Shown in pieces: positions 17,676-27,697 of a DNA stretch of 42,470 nucleotides; within the stretch, counting starts at the first letter, position 1, and every line of letters begins with the position of its first letter. The translations under genes were made by a program, and so were the position numbers. Source of the stretch: an uncultured delta proteobacterium (GTDB lineage: Bacteria; Desulfobacterota; Desulfovibrionia; Desulfovibrionales; Desulfovibrionaceae); the NCBI GenBank assembly GCA_903835685.1, contig CAILNX010000010.1, forward strand, positions 1 through 42,470, given 5' to 3'. The notes beneath the pieces are model-generated. The model had not been told where the DNA came from. It saw only the letters and a list, made by a program, of their open reading frames with translations, and did not search any database.

Positions 17676-18914
17676 ATGGCTCCAGAACTGCACTGCTCAT
17701 TTTGCGGCAAGGGACAGGATGAGGTCCAGCGGCTGATCGCCGGACCCGAAGTGTACATCTGCGACGAATGCGTTCGCCTGTGCACGGACATCATGACCCA
17801 GGAGAACGTCTCCGAGGGCCTGGAAGAGGGCAAGCTCCTCACCCCGGCCGAAATCAAGAACCTGCTGGACGAGTACGTCATCGGCCAGGAGATGTCCAAG
17901 AAGATCCTGGCCGTGGCGGTGCACAACCACTACAAGCGGGTCTTCTTCGCCTCGGCCCTGTCCGACGAGGTGGAGCTGGACAAGAGCAACGTGCTGCTCA
18001 TCGGCCCCACGGGCTCGGGCAAGACCCTTCTGGCCCAGACCCTGGCCCGCATCCTCAAGGTGCCCTTTGCCATCGCCGACGCCACCACCCTGACCGAGGC
18101 CGGGTACGTGGGCGAGGACGTGGAGAACATCCTGGTCCAGCTCCTGCAGAACGCGGACTACGACATCGAGGCCGCTTCCCGGGGCATCATCTACGTGGAC
18201 GAGATCGACAAGATCGCCCGCAAGGGGGACAGCCCGTCCATCACCCGGGACGTATCCGGCGAAGGCGTGCAGCAGGCCCTGCTGAAAATCATCGAGGGCA
18301 CCGAGGCCAATATCCCGCCCAAGGGCGGCCGCAAGCACCCCCAGCAGGAATTCATCCGGATGGACACCTCCAACATCCTGTTCATCCTGGGCGGGGCCTT
18401 CATCGGCCTGGAAAAGATCGTGCAGCAGCGCATGCAGGGTTCGAGCATCGGCTTCGGGGCCAAGGTGGAGTCCAAGCGGCAGCTTGAGACCGACACCCTT
18501 TTGGCCAAGGCCATGCCCTCGGACCTGATCAAGTTCGGGCTCATCCCGGAGTTCGTGGGCCGCATTCCCATTGTCACGGCCCTGACCGAGCTCACCGAGA
18601 ACGACCTGGTGCGCATCCTGACCGAGCCCAAGAACGCGCTCATCAAGCAGTACCAGAAGCTCTTCGAGCTGGACAAGGTGGGCCTGCGCTTCACGGACAA
18701 CGCCATGCGGGCCATCGCCCGCAAGGCCATCGAGCGCGAGACCGGGGCCCGGGGCCTGCGCAACGTCATGGAGAACATCATGCTGGACATCATGTACAAC
18801 CTGCCGTCCCTGTCCGGCGTGAAGGACTGCGTGATCAACAAGTCCGTGGTGGAAAAGGGCCTGGAGCCGCTCATGCTCTACCATCAGGAGGTCCAGTCGG
18901 CTCAGTCGGCCTAG
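17676..18914 (+). CDS. clpX: ClpX, ATPase and unfoldase of ClpXP
   Basis: A 412-aa AAA+ protein that recognises tagged substrates and feeds them to ClpP. The N-terminal zinc-binding domain has C-S-F-C-G-K (residues 6-11) and C-D-E-C (near 29-32). Walker A is G-P-T-G-S-G-K-T near residue 110; Walker B is [11 protein letters not shown]. The pore loop G-Y-V-G-E-D-V and the R-K-H loop ([11 protein letters not shown]) are intact, as is the sensor-2 region A-R-G-L-R-N-V-M-E. Length is normal. The ribosome binding site before the start is weak, so expression may depend on coupling to clpP. Confidence 0.98.
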   Translation: MAPELHCSFCGKGQDEVQRLIAGPEVYICDECVRLCTDIMTQENVSEGLEEGKLLTPAEIKNLLDEYVIGQEMSKKILAVAVHNHYKRVFFASALSDEVELDKSNVLLIGPTGSGKTLLAQTLARILKVPFAIADATTLTEAGYVGEDVENILVQLLQNADYDIEAASRGIIYVDEIDKIARKGDSPSITRDVSGEGVQQALLKIIEGTEANIPPKGGRKHPQQEFIRMDTSNILFILGGAFIGLEKIVQQRMQGSSIGFGAKVESKRQLETDTLLAKAMPSDLIKFGLIPEFVGRIPIVTALTELTENDLVRILTEPKNALIKQYQKLFELDKVGLRFTDNAMRAIARKAIERETGARGLRNVMENIMLDIMYNLPSLSGVKDCVINKSVVEKGLEPLMLYHQEVQSAQSA

Positions 18915-18954
18915 GCGCGGCCTCGGCGAAAACGACCTTTTTGCGCCTTCCTCG

Positions 18955-18982
18955 TTGACAGGGACGGACTCGGCCTTACGAT
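18955..18982 (+). promoter_or_regulatory. Promoter candidate of lon
   Basis: Perfect TTGACA at 18955-18960, a 16-base spacer and TACGAT at 18977-18982. A 6-bp hairpin, ACGGGG-TTAC-CCCCGT, at 18988-19003 would lie at the very 5' end of the lon message and could affect its stability. This suggests lon can be transcribed independently of the tig-clpPX genes. Confidence 0.6.
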
Positions 18983-19041
18983 AAGTCACGGGGTTACCCC
19001 CGTCACCTTTATCGCGGCCCTTGGGGCCAGGAGCACCATAT

Positions 19042-21507
19042 ATGACAACCGCCATTTTCGATGTCGGCGAACCGCGGCCCCTGACCGTTTCCCTGCCCAT
19101 GATGTCGCTTCGGGAAGTGGTCATGTTCCCCAGGTCCATCGTGCCCCTTTTCGTGGGCCGGGACGCCTCCATCAAAGCCATTGAATCAGCCATCAGCGAA
19201 TACGACAAGAAGATCTTCCTGGTCACCCAGAAGCTCCCGGAGAAAGAGAAGCCCCAGGCCGGGGACCTCTACGAACTGGGTTGCGTGGCCCGGGTCCTCC
19301 AGATGCTGAAGCTTCCCGACGGGACCATCAAGGTCCTGTTCGAGGGGCTCTACCGGGCCAAATGGGACCAGGCCAAGGAAGACTGGGCCATGGACGAGGA
19401 CTTCCCCATCGTGCAGGTGGAGCGGGTGCTCGAGGCCGACCGCCTGGGCGCGGACAGCGAGGCCCTTTTGCGGGCCGTGCACGAGGCCCTGGAGAATTTC
19501 GCCAAGATCAACAAGAAGATCGCGCCCGAGACCGTGCTGGCGGTCTCCTCCCTGAAACAGCCGGGCAAGCTGGCCGACGCCATCATGCCCCACTTGAAGG
19601 TCCCCTTTGCCCGCAAGCAGAAGGTCCTGGAGGAAGTGGACCCGGTGGTCCGTCTGGAAGAGGCTTATGAACTGCTCCTGGGTGAGATCGAGATCGTCAC
19701 CCTGGAGAAGAAGGTCAAAAGCCGGGTCAAGAACCAGATGGAGAAGAACCAGCGCGAGTACTATTTAAACGAGCAGATCAAGGCCATCCACAAGGAGATG
19801 GGCCGGGAGGAAGACCCGGCCTCGGAAGCTGCCGAACTGGAGCAGCAGATCGAGAAGAAGCTCCTGTCCGAAGAGGGCCGCGAGCGCGCCCGCAAGGAAC
19901 TGAAAAAGCTCAAGCAGACCCCGCCGTCCTCGGCCGAGTACGCGGTCATCCGCAACTACCTGGACTGGATACTGGACCTGCCCTGGGGCGAACTCAAGGA
20001 AGCCAAGCTGGACTTGAAGCTGGCCCAGAACATCCTGGACGAGGACCATTACGGCCTGGAGAAGCCCAAAGAGCGCATCCTGGAGTATCTGGCCGTGCAG
20101 AGCCTGGTGGAGACCTTGAAAGGCCCCATCCTCTGTCTGGTGGGTCCTCCGGGCGTGGGCAAGACCTCGTTGGCCAAGTCCATCGCCCGGGCCACGGATC
20201 GCGAGTTCATGCGCATCTCTCTCGGCGGGGTGCGCGACGAGGCCGAGATCCGGGGCCACCGCCGCACCTACGTGGGCGCCCTGCCCGGCAAGCTCATCCA
20301 GTCGCTCAAGCGCTGCAAGTTCAACAACCCGGTGATCTGTCTGGACGAAGTGGACAAGATGAGCATGGATTTTCGCGGCGACCCCTCGGCCGCCCTGCTG
20401 GAAGTCCTGGACCCGGAACAGAACGTGGCCTTCCGCGACCATTACCTGGACCTGGACTACGACCTGTCCAAGGTCTTTTTCATCACCACGGCCAACACCC
20501 TGCACGCCATCCCGGCCCCCTTGCAGGACCGCATGGAGATCATCACCCTGCCTGGCTACCTGGAGACGGAAAAGGCCAAGATCGGCCGCCATTTCCTCCT
20601 GCCCAAGCAGATCAAGCAGAACGGACTGACCGAAGCGAACATGAGCATGTCCGACAACGCCCTGCTGGAACTCATCCGGCGCTACACCCGGGAGGCCGGG
20701 GTGCGCAATTTGGAGCGCGAGATCGCCTCCATCTGCCGCAAGGTGGCCCGCCGCCTGGTGGAAGAAGGGGACCTGAAGAAGTCCGTGCAGGTGGGCGTCC
20801 AGAGCCTGAACGGCTTTCTCGGCGTGCACAAGTTCCGCCACGGCGAGAAGGAGGAGACCCCCCAGGTCGGAGTGTCCACCGGCCTGGCCTGGACCCAGAT
20901 GGGCGGCGAACTCCTGGTGGTGGAAACCTCGCTCATGCCCGGCACGGGCAAGGTGGAGATCACCGGCAAGCTCGGCGAGGTCATGCAGGAGTCGGCCAAG
21001 GCGGCCCTCACCTTCGTGCGCTCCCGCTCGGACCAGTTCGGGCTCAAGCGCGACTTCCACAAGGAGATCGACATCCACGTGCATGTGCCCGAAGGGGCCA
21101 CGCCCAAGGACGGTCCTTCGGCGGGCATCACCCTGGCCACGTCCATCATCTCGGCCCTTTTGAACATCCCGGTGCGCAACGACCTGGCCATGACCGGGGA
21201 GCTGACCCTGCGCGGCCGGGTCCTGCCCATCGGGGGCCTGCGCGAAAAGCTCCTGGCCGCCCACCGGGGCCTTATCTCCGAGGTGTTCATCCCCAAGGAC
21301 AACGTGAAGGACTTGAAGGACGTGCCCGCAGCCATCCTGAAGGACCTGAAGATCACCCCGGTGGAGAGCATGGAGGAGGTCATCGCCCACGCCCTGGTCT
21401 GCACGGACCCGAGCAAGATATTCTGCGGTCGGCCCAGCGCCCTGCCCCTGTCCCCGGAACTGTTCAAGGAAGAGTACAAGGACGGCCACGCCTCGCCCAG
21501 GCAGTAG
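19042..21507 (+). CDS. lon: Lon ATP-dependent protease
   Basis: An 821-aa homohexameric protease that degrades damaged and regulatory proteins. ATG 19042 is chosen because AGGAG lies 9 bases upstream; a TTG at 19021 would add seven residues. In order: LonN substrate-binding domain (about 15-210, [13 protein letters not shown]), coiled coil (about 215-285), AAA+ with Walker A G-P-P-G-V-G-K-T near 368-375 and [10 protein letters not shown], then the proteolytic domain with the S693-K736 dyad ([14 protein letters not shown]). The Ser-Lys spacing of 43 matches the E. coli enzyme. It lies 127 bases after clpX with its own promoter and a strong terminator. Confidence 0.97.
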   Translation: MTTAIFDVGEPRPLTVSLPMMSLREVVMFPRSIVPLFVGRDASIKAIESAISEYDKKIFLVTQKLPEKEKPQAGDLYELGCVARVLQMLKLPDGTIKVLFEGLYRAKWDQAKEDWAMDEDFPIVQVERVLEADRLGADSEALLRAVHEALENFAKINKKIAPETVLAVSSLKQPGKLADAIMPHLKVPFARKQKVLEEVDPVVRLEEAYELLLGEIEIVTLEKKVKSRVKNQMEKNQREYYLNEQIKAIHKEMGREEDPASEAAELEQQIEKKLLSEEGRERARKELKKLKQTPPSSAEYAVIRNYLDWILDLPWGELKEAKLDLKLAQNILDEDHYGLEKPKERILEYLAVQSLVETLKGPILCLVGPPGVGKTSLAKSIARATDREFMRISLGGVRDEAEIRGHRRTYVGALPGKLIQSLKRCKFNNPVICLDEVDKMSMDFRGDPSAALLEVLDPEQNVAFRDHYLDLDYDLSKVFFITTANTLHAIPAPLQDRMEIITLPGYLETEKAKIGRHFLLPKQIKQNGLTEANMSMSDNALLELIRRYTREAGVRNLEREIASICRKVARRLVEEGDLKKSVQVGVQSLNGFLGVHKFRHGEKEETPQVGVSTGLAWTQMGGELLVVETSLMPGTGKVEITGKLGEVMQESAKAALTFVRSRSDQFGLKRDFHKEIDIHVHVPEGATPKDGPSAGITLATSIISALLNIPVRNDLAMTGELTLRGRVLPIGGLREKLLAAHRGLISEVFIPKDNVKDLKDVPAAILKDLKITPVESMEEVIAHALVCTDPSKIFCGRPSALPLSPELFKEEYKDGHASPRQ

Positions 21508-21536
21508 GCTGAAAGCTCATATCACGGCAAAATGAA

Positions 21537-21568
21537 GGCTGGACGGGGACTTCCCGTCCGGCCTTTTT
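21537..21568 (+). terminator. Intrinsic terminator of lon
   Basis: An 11-bp stem (21537-21547 with 21553-21563, one G-T pair), a GACTT loop, and five T residues then CTTTT. Thirty bases after the lon stop. Confidence 0.9.
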
Positions 21569-21684
21569 CTTTTCCGGCGCACGATTGTCACCCTGGAAAA
21601 CCTATTGCCCTGGCCCTATCCGCCGATATGTTTGATTGAACGCGCTTCCTCTTTGGAGGCGCGCAAAACGTCAGAGGAAGGCTC

Positions 21685-22578
21685 ATGGCCGCGCCCATCT
21701 TGTCCGTCGTCATCCCCAACCACAATTACGGGCATTTCCTGCCCCGTCTGTTCCATTGCCTGAAGGCCCAGAGCCTGGGACTTTCGGACACGGAAATCAT
21801 TTTCGTGGACGACGGGAGCACGGACAATTCCCTGGCCCTGGCCGAGCACTGGCGCGGGCTCCTGGCCTGCCCCCGGTTCGAGATCATGCGCCAGCGCCGG
21901 GTGGGACGGCCCGGGGCCGTGCGCAACATCGGGTTCGAGGTGGCCCGGGGGGATTTCCTCTTCGCCCTGGACCCCGACGACCTCCTGCGGCCCCTGTTCC
22001 TGGAGTCCTGTCTGAACGTGCTGCAGAACCGTTGGAACGTGGACCTCGTCTACACCGATTACCTGGAGTCCGCGAACGGCGCGACCCGGCTGATCCGCCT
22101 GCCGAATTTCGACGAGGACCTGCTGCGCACCCAGAACATCGTGCTCCCGGCGGTCATGCGGCGGCACGTCTGGGAGCAGTCTGCGGGCTTCCGGGTCAAT
22201 ACGGCCTACGAGGACTGGGACTTCTGGGTCCAGGCCAGCCTGGGAGGTTTCAGCTTCGTCCGGCTCCAGACCCCGCTGTACATCTACGAGCGGCACGGCC
22301 TGGGCTATTCCATGGAGGCGGCCAGGCAGGACGGCCTGTCCAAGGCCATGATCGTGCGCAACAACCCGGAGTTCTTCGATCCCCTGGTCCGGCGCTGGGC
22401 CCGGGGCCTGGTCCAGAGCGAGCCCTGGGCCCTGCCCTTCCAGACCGGGCTCATTCCCCGGCCCGAGGACGTGACCCAGTTCCTGGAAATATTCGTGACC
22501 GCCTCCCACAACTACCGCCAGAACCGCCCGGCCGTGCTGGCCGCCCCGCACCTGCGCCTGCTGGCCGTGGGCGGCTGA
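21685..22578 (+). CDS. Family 2 glycosyltransferase
   Basis: A 297-aa GT-A-fold enzyme that would transfer a sugar from a nucleotide-sugar donor. The N-terminus P-I-L-S-V-V-I-P-N-H-N-Y-G-H-F-L is the typical GT2 opening. It is followed by I-I-F-V-D-D-G-S-T-D-N-S (nucleotide binding), R-V-G-R-P-G-A-V-R-N-I-G-F and the metal-binding F-A-L-D-P-D-D. The Y-E-D-W-D-F-W motif near residue 173 resembles the catalytic E-D-x-D/W region. There is no membrane segment or second domain. GAGGAAGG precedes the ATG. The gene stands alone and faces the YcaO gene across a shared terminator, so donor, acceptor and pathway cannot be read. Confidence 0.85.
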   Translation: MAAPILSVVIPNHNYGHFLPRLFHCLKAQSLGLSDTEIIFVDDGSTDNSLALAEHWRGLLACPRFEIMRQRRVGRPGAVRNIGFEVARGDFLFALDPDDLLRPLFLESCLNVLQNRWNVDLVYTDYLESANGATRLIRLPNFDEDLLRTQNIVLPAVMRRHVWEQSAGFRVNTAYEDWDFWVQASLGGFSFVRLQTPLYIYERHGLGYSMEAARQDGLSKAMIVRNNPEFFDPLVRRWARGLVQSEPWALPFQTGLIPRPEDVTQFLEIFVTASHNYRQNRPAVLAAPHLRLLAVGG

Positions 22579-22600
22579 TCCGAACAGATCGTTCCAACAC

Positions 22601-22638
22601 AAACGGCGGATTCAGGGCTCTTCCCGAATCCGCCGTTT
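22601..22638. terminator. Bidirectional terminator between convergent genes
   Basis: A perfect 13-bp stem (22601-22613 with 22626-22638), ending in AAA/TTT, with a 12-base loop. It serves the glycosyltransferase on the plus strand and the ycaO operon on the minus strand. Confidence 0.8.
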
Positions 22639-22664
22639 GCGTTGCGGCTTCTGTTTCCCTTGGT

Positions 22665-24356
22665 CTACTTCCCGAACAGGGCCTGATAGTTGGCGAAGAG
22701 CCGGGGGCTGACCCGGGAGAAATGGTCCAGGTCGGTCATGAACTCCAGGCCTGGGACAATGGCCCGGGTGACCGGGATGCCTAAGTCCTTGCGGGTCAGG
22801 TCCACGTAGGCCGGGCGAAATCCGTTGGCCAGCAGGGTGTTCTCCAGGACCATCAGGTCGCCCTTGGCGCTGCCCGTGGAATAGTCCGGGAGGTCCTCCA
22901 AGCGGCGGGTCTGGACCGTGTCCTCAAAGGCCCGGGTGGGCGGCCCGGGAAAGGGGTAGGGGATTTCGGTCAGGGCGGAGATGAGCGCGCGCTGGCCCGA
23001 AAGCCCGCAGCCCGTGCCCTTGTTCACGTCCCCGTGGACCCCGACCACAAAGCCCTTGTAGCAGGGGATGCCCAGGTCCTGGGTCAGGTCCAGGAAGCGG
23101 ACGTGTACCCCGCCTTCGCGCAGATCGCCGAGCAGGCGGGAGACATCCGGGTCCTCGGTCTCGATCTCGAACACCCGGGCCGAGTCGTAAGGGGTCACGG
23201 CCTCGCAGTCGCGCTCCAGCACCTCGCACAGGGCGCTGACCTTGGCCTCGTTCATGGTGTTGCCCGCGCCCAGGCCCGTGGAGGAAAGCCCGCTAGTCAG
23301 GCTCGGTTCGTCCAGGTTGCAGAACAGGGTCACGAACTGGGCCGGGACCAGGACCGGGCTCTGTTCCCGGCCTTCGGGCCGGTGGCCCTGAAGCCAGTAC
23401 AATTTGGCTCCGGCAGAGGGGACCTCCAGGCGCATGGCCGCCAGGTCCAGGACCGGGTGGCCCTGGGCCGAGAGTTCCTCCTGGCTGCCATGGAAAAGGG
23501 GATAGGGCCGGGCGTATCCGCTCATGCCCTTGCGGCCGTAAGAGGCGTAGGAAGACACCCGCTCGCAGACCTCCATGTGGCAGGCGGCCGAGGCCGCGTC
23601 CTCGGAAAAGCCCCGGCCGTAGGAGGTCTGGATGCCGGACAGGGAGTTGTCCAGGTTCCCCACCCGGGTATGCACGTCCAGGCGCCAGTAGCGCAGGCGG
23701 GCGATGCGGGAAAGGCTGGACTTGTGCTGCATCATGGGGCCGATGAGCACCCCGATGTTCTCCAGCACGCCCTTGGCCCGTTCGATGGTCTCGGTCAAAG
23801 GGACCCGGGGCTTGGGTCCGGGCAATCCCTCCTGCTTCAGGCCGGAGAAAATCTCGCGCACCGATACGGATTCGGGCCGGGAGGCCAGCAGGACTTCCGG
23901 GGGCAGGGGCGGGGCCAGTCCGGTCTGGTCTGGACGAGGCAGGGGCAGGTGGTCCACGATGTTGTCGTTGAAAATCGCGTTCCAACTGGCGTGCAGTTCC
24001 TGGTCCTTGAGGCTTCGGGAGCGCAGGTGGATGAGCGGGGAGTGCACCGAGAGCGCTCTGGGGTCCTGGCCTACAAAGCGCGGCAGGAACTGGGCGTAGC
24101 GGTCATGGGTCAGGCAGACCTCGTAGAGCAGGGCCGTGAGCAGGGGGTCCTGGCCCAGGGCCTGATCGAGGAGCTTCTCCACCTTGCGGGTGCGGTGTCC
24201 GGCCATCTGCTCCAGGAGATACTTGTGCATGTAATCGTCCCAGGGGTGCTCGCGCAGATGGTCGAGCATCTGGTGGAAGCTCAAGTTCGGGGCGGGCACG
24301 GTGCTGAAACACCCCACGCCGGAAACGGTCAGGGCCAGTTTCAGGTCGTAAAGCAT
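22665..24356 (-). CDS. YcaO domain protein
   Basis: A 563-aa member of the YcaO superfamily. These proteins use ATP to activate amide bonds, as in azoline-forming cyclodehydratases and thioamidation, or assist ribosomal protein S12 methylthiolation. Central ATP-binding features are seen: R-V-G-N-L-D-N-S-L-S-G-I-Q-T-S-Y-G-R-G-F-S, A-C-H-M-E-V-C-E-R-V-S-S-Y near 260, S-T-G-L-G-A-G-N-T-M-N-E-A-K-V-S-A-L-C-E-V-L-E-R-D near 370, and R-A-L-I-S-A-L-T-E near 475. The roughly 170-residue N-terminal part is helical. AAGGA lies 8 bases before ATG 24356. It is the last gene of an operon after a permease and a hybrid kinase. No precursor peptide, TfuA or dehydrogenase partner lies nearby, so the substrate is unknown. 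Confidence 0.85.
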   Translation of the reverse strand: MLYDLKLALTVSGVGCFSTVPAPNLSFHQMLDHLREHPWDDYMHKYLLEQMAGHRTRKVEKLLDQALGQDPLLTALLYEVCLTHDRYAQFLPRFVGQDPRALSVHSPLIHLRSRSLKDQELHASWNAIFNDNIVDHLPLPRPDQTGLAPPLPPEVLLASRPESVSVREIFSGLKQEGLPGPKPRVPLTETIERAKGVLENIGVLIGPMMQHKSSLSRIARLRYWRLDVHTRVGNLDNSLSGIQTSYGRGFSEDAASAACHMEVCERVSSYASYGRKGMSGYARPYPLFHGSQEELSAQGHPVLDLAAMRLEVPSAGAKLYWLQGHRPEGREQSPVLVPAQFVTLFCNLDEPSLTSGLSSTGLGAGNTMNEAKVSALCEVLERDCEAVTPYDSARVFEIETEDPDVSRLLGDLREGGVHVRFLDLTQDLGIPCYKGFVVGVHGDVNKGTGCGLSGQRALISALTEIPYPFPGPPTRAFEDTVQTRRLEDLPDYSTGSAKGDLMVLENTLLANGFRPAYVDLTRKDLGIPVTRAIVPGLEFMTDLDHFSRVSPRLFANYQALFGK

Positions 24357-24370
24357 ATAGGATTCCTTGG

Positions 24371-25498
24371 TTATTCAGGAGTAGGAGAAGGGCAGCCCTC
24401 GGGCGGCGGGCTCAATGGGTCGCAGTATTCGTCTCCATAAATCTGGAGCATGACCATGGCGAAGCTTAAGACCAGGGGGCCGTACAGGATGCCCAGGGGG
24501 CCGAAGGCGTTCAGGCCGCCCAGGATGGAGAGAAAGATGTAGAAGGTGGAGACCTTGGAGGCCCCGCGCAGGAAATAGGGGCGCAAGAAGGTGTCGATGC
24601 CGGCCACCAGGACCCCGCACCAGAGGGCCAGAAAGATGGCCGCCTTGAACTGGCTGGTGAGCAGCAGGTAGACCGTGGCCGGAATCCAGACCAGGCCCGT
24701 GCCGATGACCGGGATCAGGGAGCTGAATCCCATTACCGTGCCCCAGAAGAAGGCCGGGATGCCGATGATGGCCAGGCCCACGCCCCCGACCACGCCCTGG
24801 CCCACGGCCACCAGGAGGCTGCCCACCAGGACCGAGCGGGACACGCGCTTCAAGCTGTCGAAAATGGTGTCGGTCTGGGCCTCGCGCAGGGGGATCAGGT
24901 ACTTGATCCGACGCAGCATGGCCGGGCCGTCGCGCAGGAAGCTGAAGATCATGAAAATCATGAGCAGGAAATGGATGGTCAGCCCGGCTAGGTTGGTGAT
25001 GGCCCCGGTGCCCGCGCGCAGGAGTTGCTGGCCTGCGGACTTGGAATAGTCGATGATCTGGGATTGGATATCCAATTTGTCCAGGTCCACGAAGGGCAAT
25101 TGGGTCTTGATCCAGGCTGTGTATTCCTCCAGGCGGCTGGTTTTCAGCAGGGCCTGGAAATCCGCGCCCCTGATCCAGGCGTCAATGGCCTTGACCGCCT
25201 CCACGCCCTGATGGATCAGGCCGAAAAAGAGGAAGAACAGGGGGATGATCAGGACCACCAGAATGATCACCGTGGTCAGAGCCGCAGCCAGGGCCTTGTG
25301 GCCCTTGCATATCTCGATGAGGCGGGTGTGCAGGGGCTGGAAAATGATGACCAGCACCGTGGAGATGATCAGGGTGTGCAGGAAGGGCAGGGCCACGCTG
25401 TAGGCGAAGGACAGGGCCAGGACCAGGAATCCGAACAGGCACAGGGTGTGGATGTTCAGGCCTGGCGGTTGGGGCCGGGTGGGCTGGTCGCTGCTCAT
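24371..25498 (-). CDS. AI-2E family permease
   Basis: A 375-aa membrane protein of the AI-2E (UPF0118) family. Hydrophobic segments occur near residues 15-60 (two), 68-90, 165-190, 230-300 (three) and 310-350. The family hallmark region P-V-I-G-T-G-L-V-W-I-P-A is near 263-274, and the C-terminal G-G-L-N-A-F-G-P-L-G-I-L-Y-G-P motif is near 329-343. Family members export or exchange small solutes (for example sodium/proton exchange, or autoinducer-2 release in the case of E. coli TqsA); the solute here cannot be read. The start codon overlaps the stop of the upstream hybrid kinase by four bases (ATGA), and ycaO follows 14 bases later, so the three genes are one operon. Confidence 0.9.
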   Translation of the reverse strand: MSSDQPTRPQPPGLNIHTLCLFGFLVLALSFAYSVALPFLHTLIISTVLVIIFQPLHTRLIEICKGHKALAAALTTVIILVVLIIPLFFLFFGLIHQGVEAVKAIDAWIRGADFQALLKTSRLEEYTAWIKTQLPFVDLDKLDIQSQIIDYSKSAGQQLLRAGTGAITNLAGLTIHFLLMIFMIFSFLRDGPAMLRRIKYLIPLREAQTDTIFDSLKRVSRSVLVGSLLVAVGQGVVGGVGLAIIGIPAFFWGTVMGFSSLIPVIGTGLVWIPATVYLLLTSQFKAAIFLALWCGVLVAGIDTFLRPYFLRGASKVSTFYIFLSILGGLNAFGPLGILYGPLVLSFAMVMLQIYGDEYCDPLSPPPEGCPSPTPE

Positions 25499-27468
25499 GG
25501 CGTTGATCCTGGCCCAGGGGCCGGAGGGGTTCGTAACTGGTTTAAGACCAGGGTCAGGGCCTGCTGGAAGGAGGCGTGCAGCTCAGCCATGGCCTGGTCG
25601 GCCAGGTCCGGGCGCTGGGCCTTGAGCCGGTCGAACACGGTGGACGCCGCGTCGCGGAGCCGTTCAGCCCCGGCGTTCATGGCCGCGCCCTTCAGGCTGT
25701 GGGCCGAGCGCAGGGCCCCGGGCATGTCCCCGGAGGCCAGTTGGGACTCCAGTTCCTTGAGCCGGTTGGGCAGGTCCGTGGCAAAGGCGTGGTAGACCTC
25801 GCGCAACAGGGGCAGGTCCCCGCCCAGACGGCGGAGGGTGTCCGTGAGGTTCAAATCCTGGGACGTGGACTGGGGCTGGCTTGAGGCTGGAGGGTGATGC
25901 CGACCGGTCAATATGGACTCCATGGCCGCACACAGGGTGGAGCCGTCCACGGGTTTGGCCAGGTAGGCGTCCATGCCCGCCGCCAGGCAGGCCTCCTCAT
26001 CGCTCTTGAAGGCGTGGGCGGTCAAGGCGATGATGGGGATGTGCGGATTGTGGCAGCCCGTGGCCGGATTGCGGATGGTCCGGGTGGCCTCCAGGCCGTC
26101 GAGTTCGGGCATCTGGATGTCCATGAGCACCAGGTCGAAGGGGTGGCGGGTCAGCTCCTGTACGGCCTGGGCTCCGGTGGACACGCAGACCACCTCCATG
26201 CCCTTGGCCTCGATAAGATGGTAGACCAGGGTCTCGCTGGTGGGGTCGTCGTCAGCCAGGAGCACGCGGCGCCCTTTCAGCATATCCGCCGAACAGGGGC
26301 GGTGCGTGGGGGCCTGGCGCGGATCGGCCTGGGGCAGGGTCTCGAAAATGGCCGAGAAGGTGAACACGCTGCCCTGGTTCAGGGCGCTCTCGGCTCGGAT
26401 GTCCCCGCCCAAAAGGCCCACCAACTGCTTGCAGGTGGCCAGTCCCAGTCCCAGGCCGCCATAGCGCCGGGTCAAATAGCTCTCCACCTGGGTGAAGCTC
26501 TCGAAAATCGTGCCCAACTGGCCATCGGGAACACCGATTCCTGTGTCCGCTATGCTGAAGATCAGGCGCACGTTTTCCGGCAGGGGCTGGCCCCGGCCGG
26601 TTTTGGCCTGGTCCAGGCCGATGTCCAGGGCCACTCCGCCTGAGTCGCTGAATTTGATGGCGTTGTGCAGCAGATGGGTGATGATCTTGCGCAGCCGCCC
26701 GGAGTCGCCCTTGAGCCAGCGGGGAATATCCGGGGTGATAACGCAGTCGATGGACAGGCCTTTTTTGCGGGCCTGGAAGGCCAGGGACCGGACCACGCCC
26801 TGGACCAGCTCCCTGAGGTTGAATTCGCCCATGCGCAGTTCCAGGGTCTTGGCCTCGATCTTGGCGTAGTCCAGGATGTCGTTTAGGACGTTCATGAGCG
26901 CCCAGCCGGAGTTCTTGATCAGCTCCAGATATTCCTTCTGCTCGTTGTCCAGGGCGGAGTGCAGGAGCAGTTCGGCCATACCCAGGATGCCGTTCATGGG
27001 CGTGCGCAACTCGTGGCTGACCGTGGCCAGGAAGGCGGTTTTGGCCTCGTTGGCGGCCTGGGCGGCCTTGGTGGCTTCGCGCAGATCGGTTTCCAGCTTG
27101 TGTTTGGACACGGCTATTTCAATGGCGAATTTGAGCTCGTGCTCTTCAAAGGGCTTGAGCACGTAGCCAAAGGAACCCGTGGCCTTGGCCCGGTCCAGGG
27201 TGTGGGCGTCCGAGAGCCCGGTCAGAAAGATCACCGGGACCTTGTGCTTGCGGTCGATGATCCGGGCTGCCTCCACCCCGTCCAGGTCGCCTTCCAGGCG
27301 GATGTCCATAAGGATGAGATCCGGCTGGAGGTCTCCGGCCAAGGAGATGGCTTCCTCCCCGGTGGTGGCCACGGCCAGGGGCTTGTAGGACAGCCGCTTC
27401 AGGGTGTTCTGGATGTCCCGGCTGACGATGCGTTCGTCCTCGACGATGAGTATGCGGATCGCGCTCAT
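25495..27468 (-). CDS. Hybrid histidine kinase, REC-HisKA-HATPase-REC-HPt
   Basis: A 657-aa cytoplasmic signalling protein. N-terminal receiver with D55 (L-I-L-M-D-I-R-L); a short coiled coil at 115-145; HisKA with H152 in A-T-V-S-H-E-L-R-T-P-M-N-G; HATPase at about 255-385 (N-A-I-K-F-S, D-T-G-I-G-V, G-G-L-G-L-G-L). A second receiver at about 405-520 has L-V-L-M-D-I-Q-M-P-E-L-D-G. The C-terminal HPt domain has A-H-S-L-K-G-A-A-M-N near 595. No sensor or membrane domain is present, so input must come through the first receiver. The start is ATG 27468 rather than TTG 27474. No DNA-binding output partner is adjacent. It heads the operon with the permease and YcaO genes, so it may control or be controlled by that unit. 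Confidence 0.92.
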   Translation of the reverse strand: MSAIRILIVEDERIVSRDIQNTLKRLSYKPLAVATTGEEAISLAGDLQPDLILMDIRLEGDLDGVEAARIIDRKHKVPVIFLTGLSDAHTLDRAKATGSFGYVLKPFEEHELKFAIEIAVSKHKLETDLREATKAAQAANEAKTAFLATVSHELRTPMNGILGMAELLLHSALDNEQKEYLELIKNSGWALMNVLNDILDYAKIEAKTLELRMGEFNLRELVQGVVRSLAFQARKKGLSIDCVITPDIPRWLKGDSGRLRKIITHLLHNAIKFSDSGGVALDIGLDQAKTGRGQPLPENVRLIFSIADTGIGVPDGQLGTIFESFTQVESYLTRRYGGLGLGLATCKQLVGLLGGDIRAESALNQGSVFTFSAIFETLPQADPRQAPTHRPCSADMLKGRRVLLADDDPTSETLVYHLIEAKGMEVVCVSTGAQAVQELTRHPFDLVLMDIQMPELDGLEATRTIRNPATGCHNPHIPIIALTAHAFKSDEEACLAAGMDAYLAKPVDGSTLCAAMESILTGRHHPPASSQPQSTSQDLNLTDTLRRLGGDLPLLREVYHAFATDLPNRLKELESQLASGDMPGALRSAHSLKGAAMNAGAERLRDAASTVFDRLKAQRPDLADQAMAELHASFQQALTLVLNQLRTPPAPGPGSTP

Positions 27469-27590
27469 GTGCAACGTCCCTGGACAGAGGGGAAGGGGAG
27501 GTGGGCCGACCTCTCCATGATGTGACGCCTTTTCGCATGAGCCGGGGGCGAGGTCAAGCGGGGTGCCCGGGAGGAGGTGTGCGCCTGGAC

Positions 27591-27627
27591 TTGACGCCCG
27601 GGCCAGAAATTGATAAATAAATTTATC
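27591..27627 (+). promoter_or_regulatory. Promoter and palindromic operator of the CI-type repressor
   Basis: TTGACG (27591-27596) and, 17 bases on, TAAATA (27614-27619). Overlapping the -10 box is the palindrome GATAAAT-AA-ATTTATC (27612-27627). Its position suggests the repressor binds there to control its own gene; that is inference. Confidence 0.5.
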
Positions 27628-27697
27628 GTTTTTGATCCAAAGCCGGGGAGATATCCCGGAACCGGCCAGGGGCCAGCCTGGTCAAGTGGAAGCATAC

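Noticed and set aside
23034-24440. 468-aa plus-strand frame over ycaO
   Set aside because: Antisense of the YcaO gene with the same low-complexity composition and no ribosome binding site or domain.
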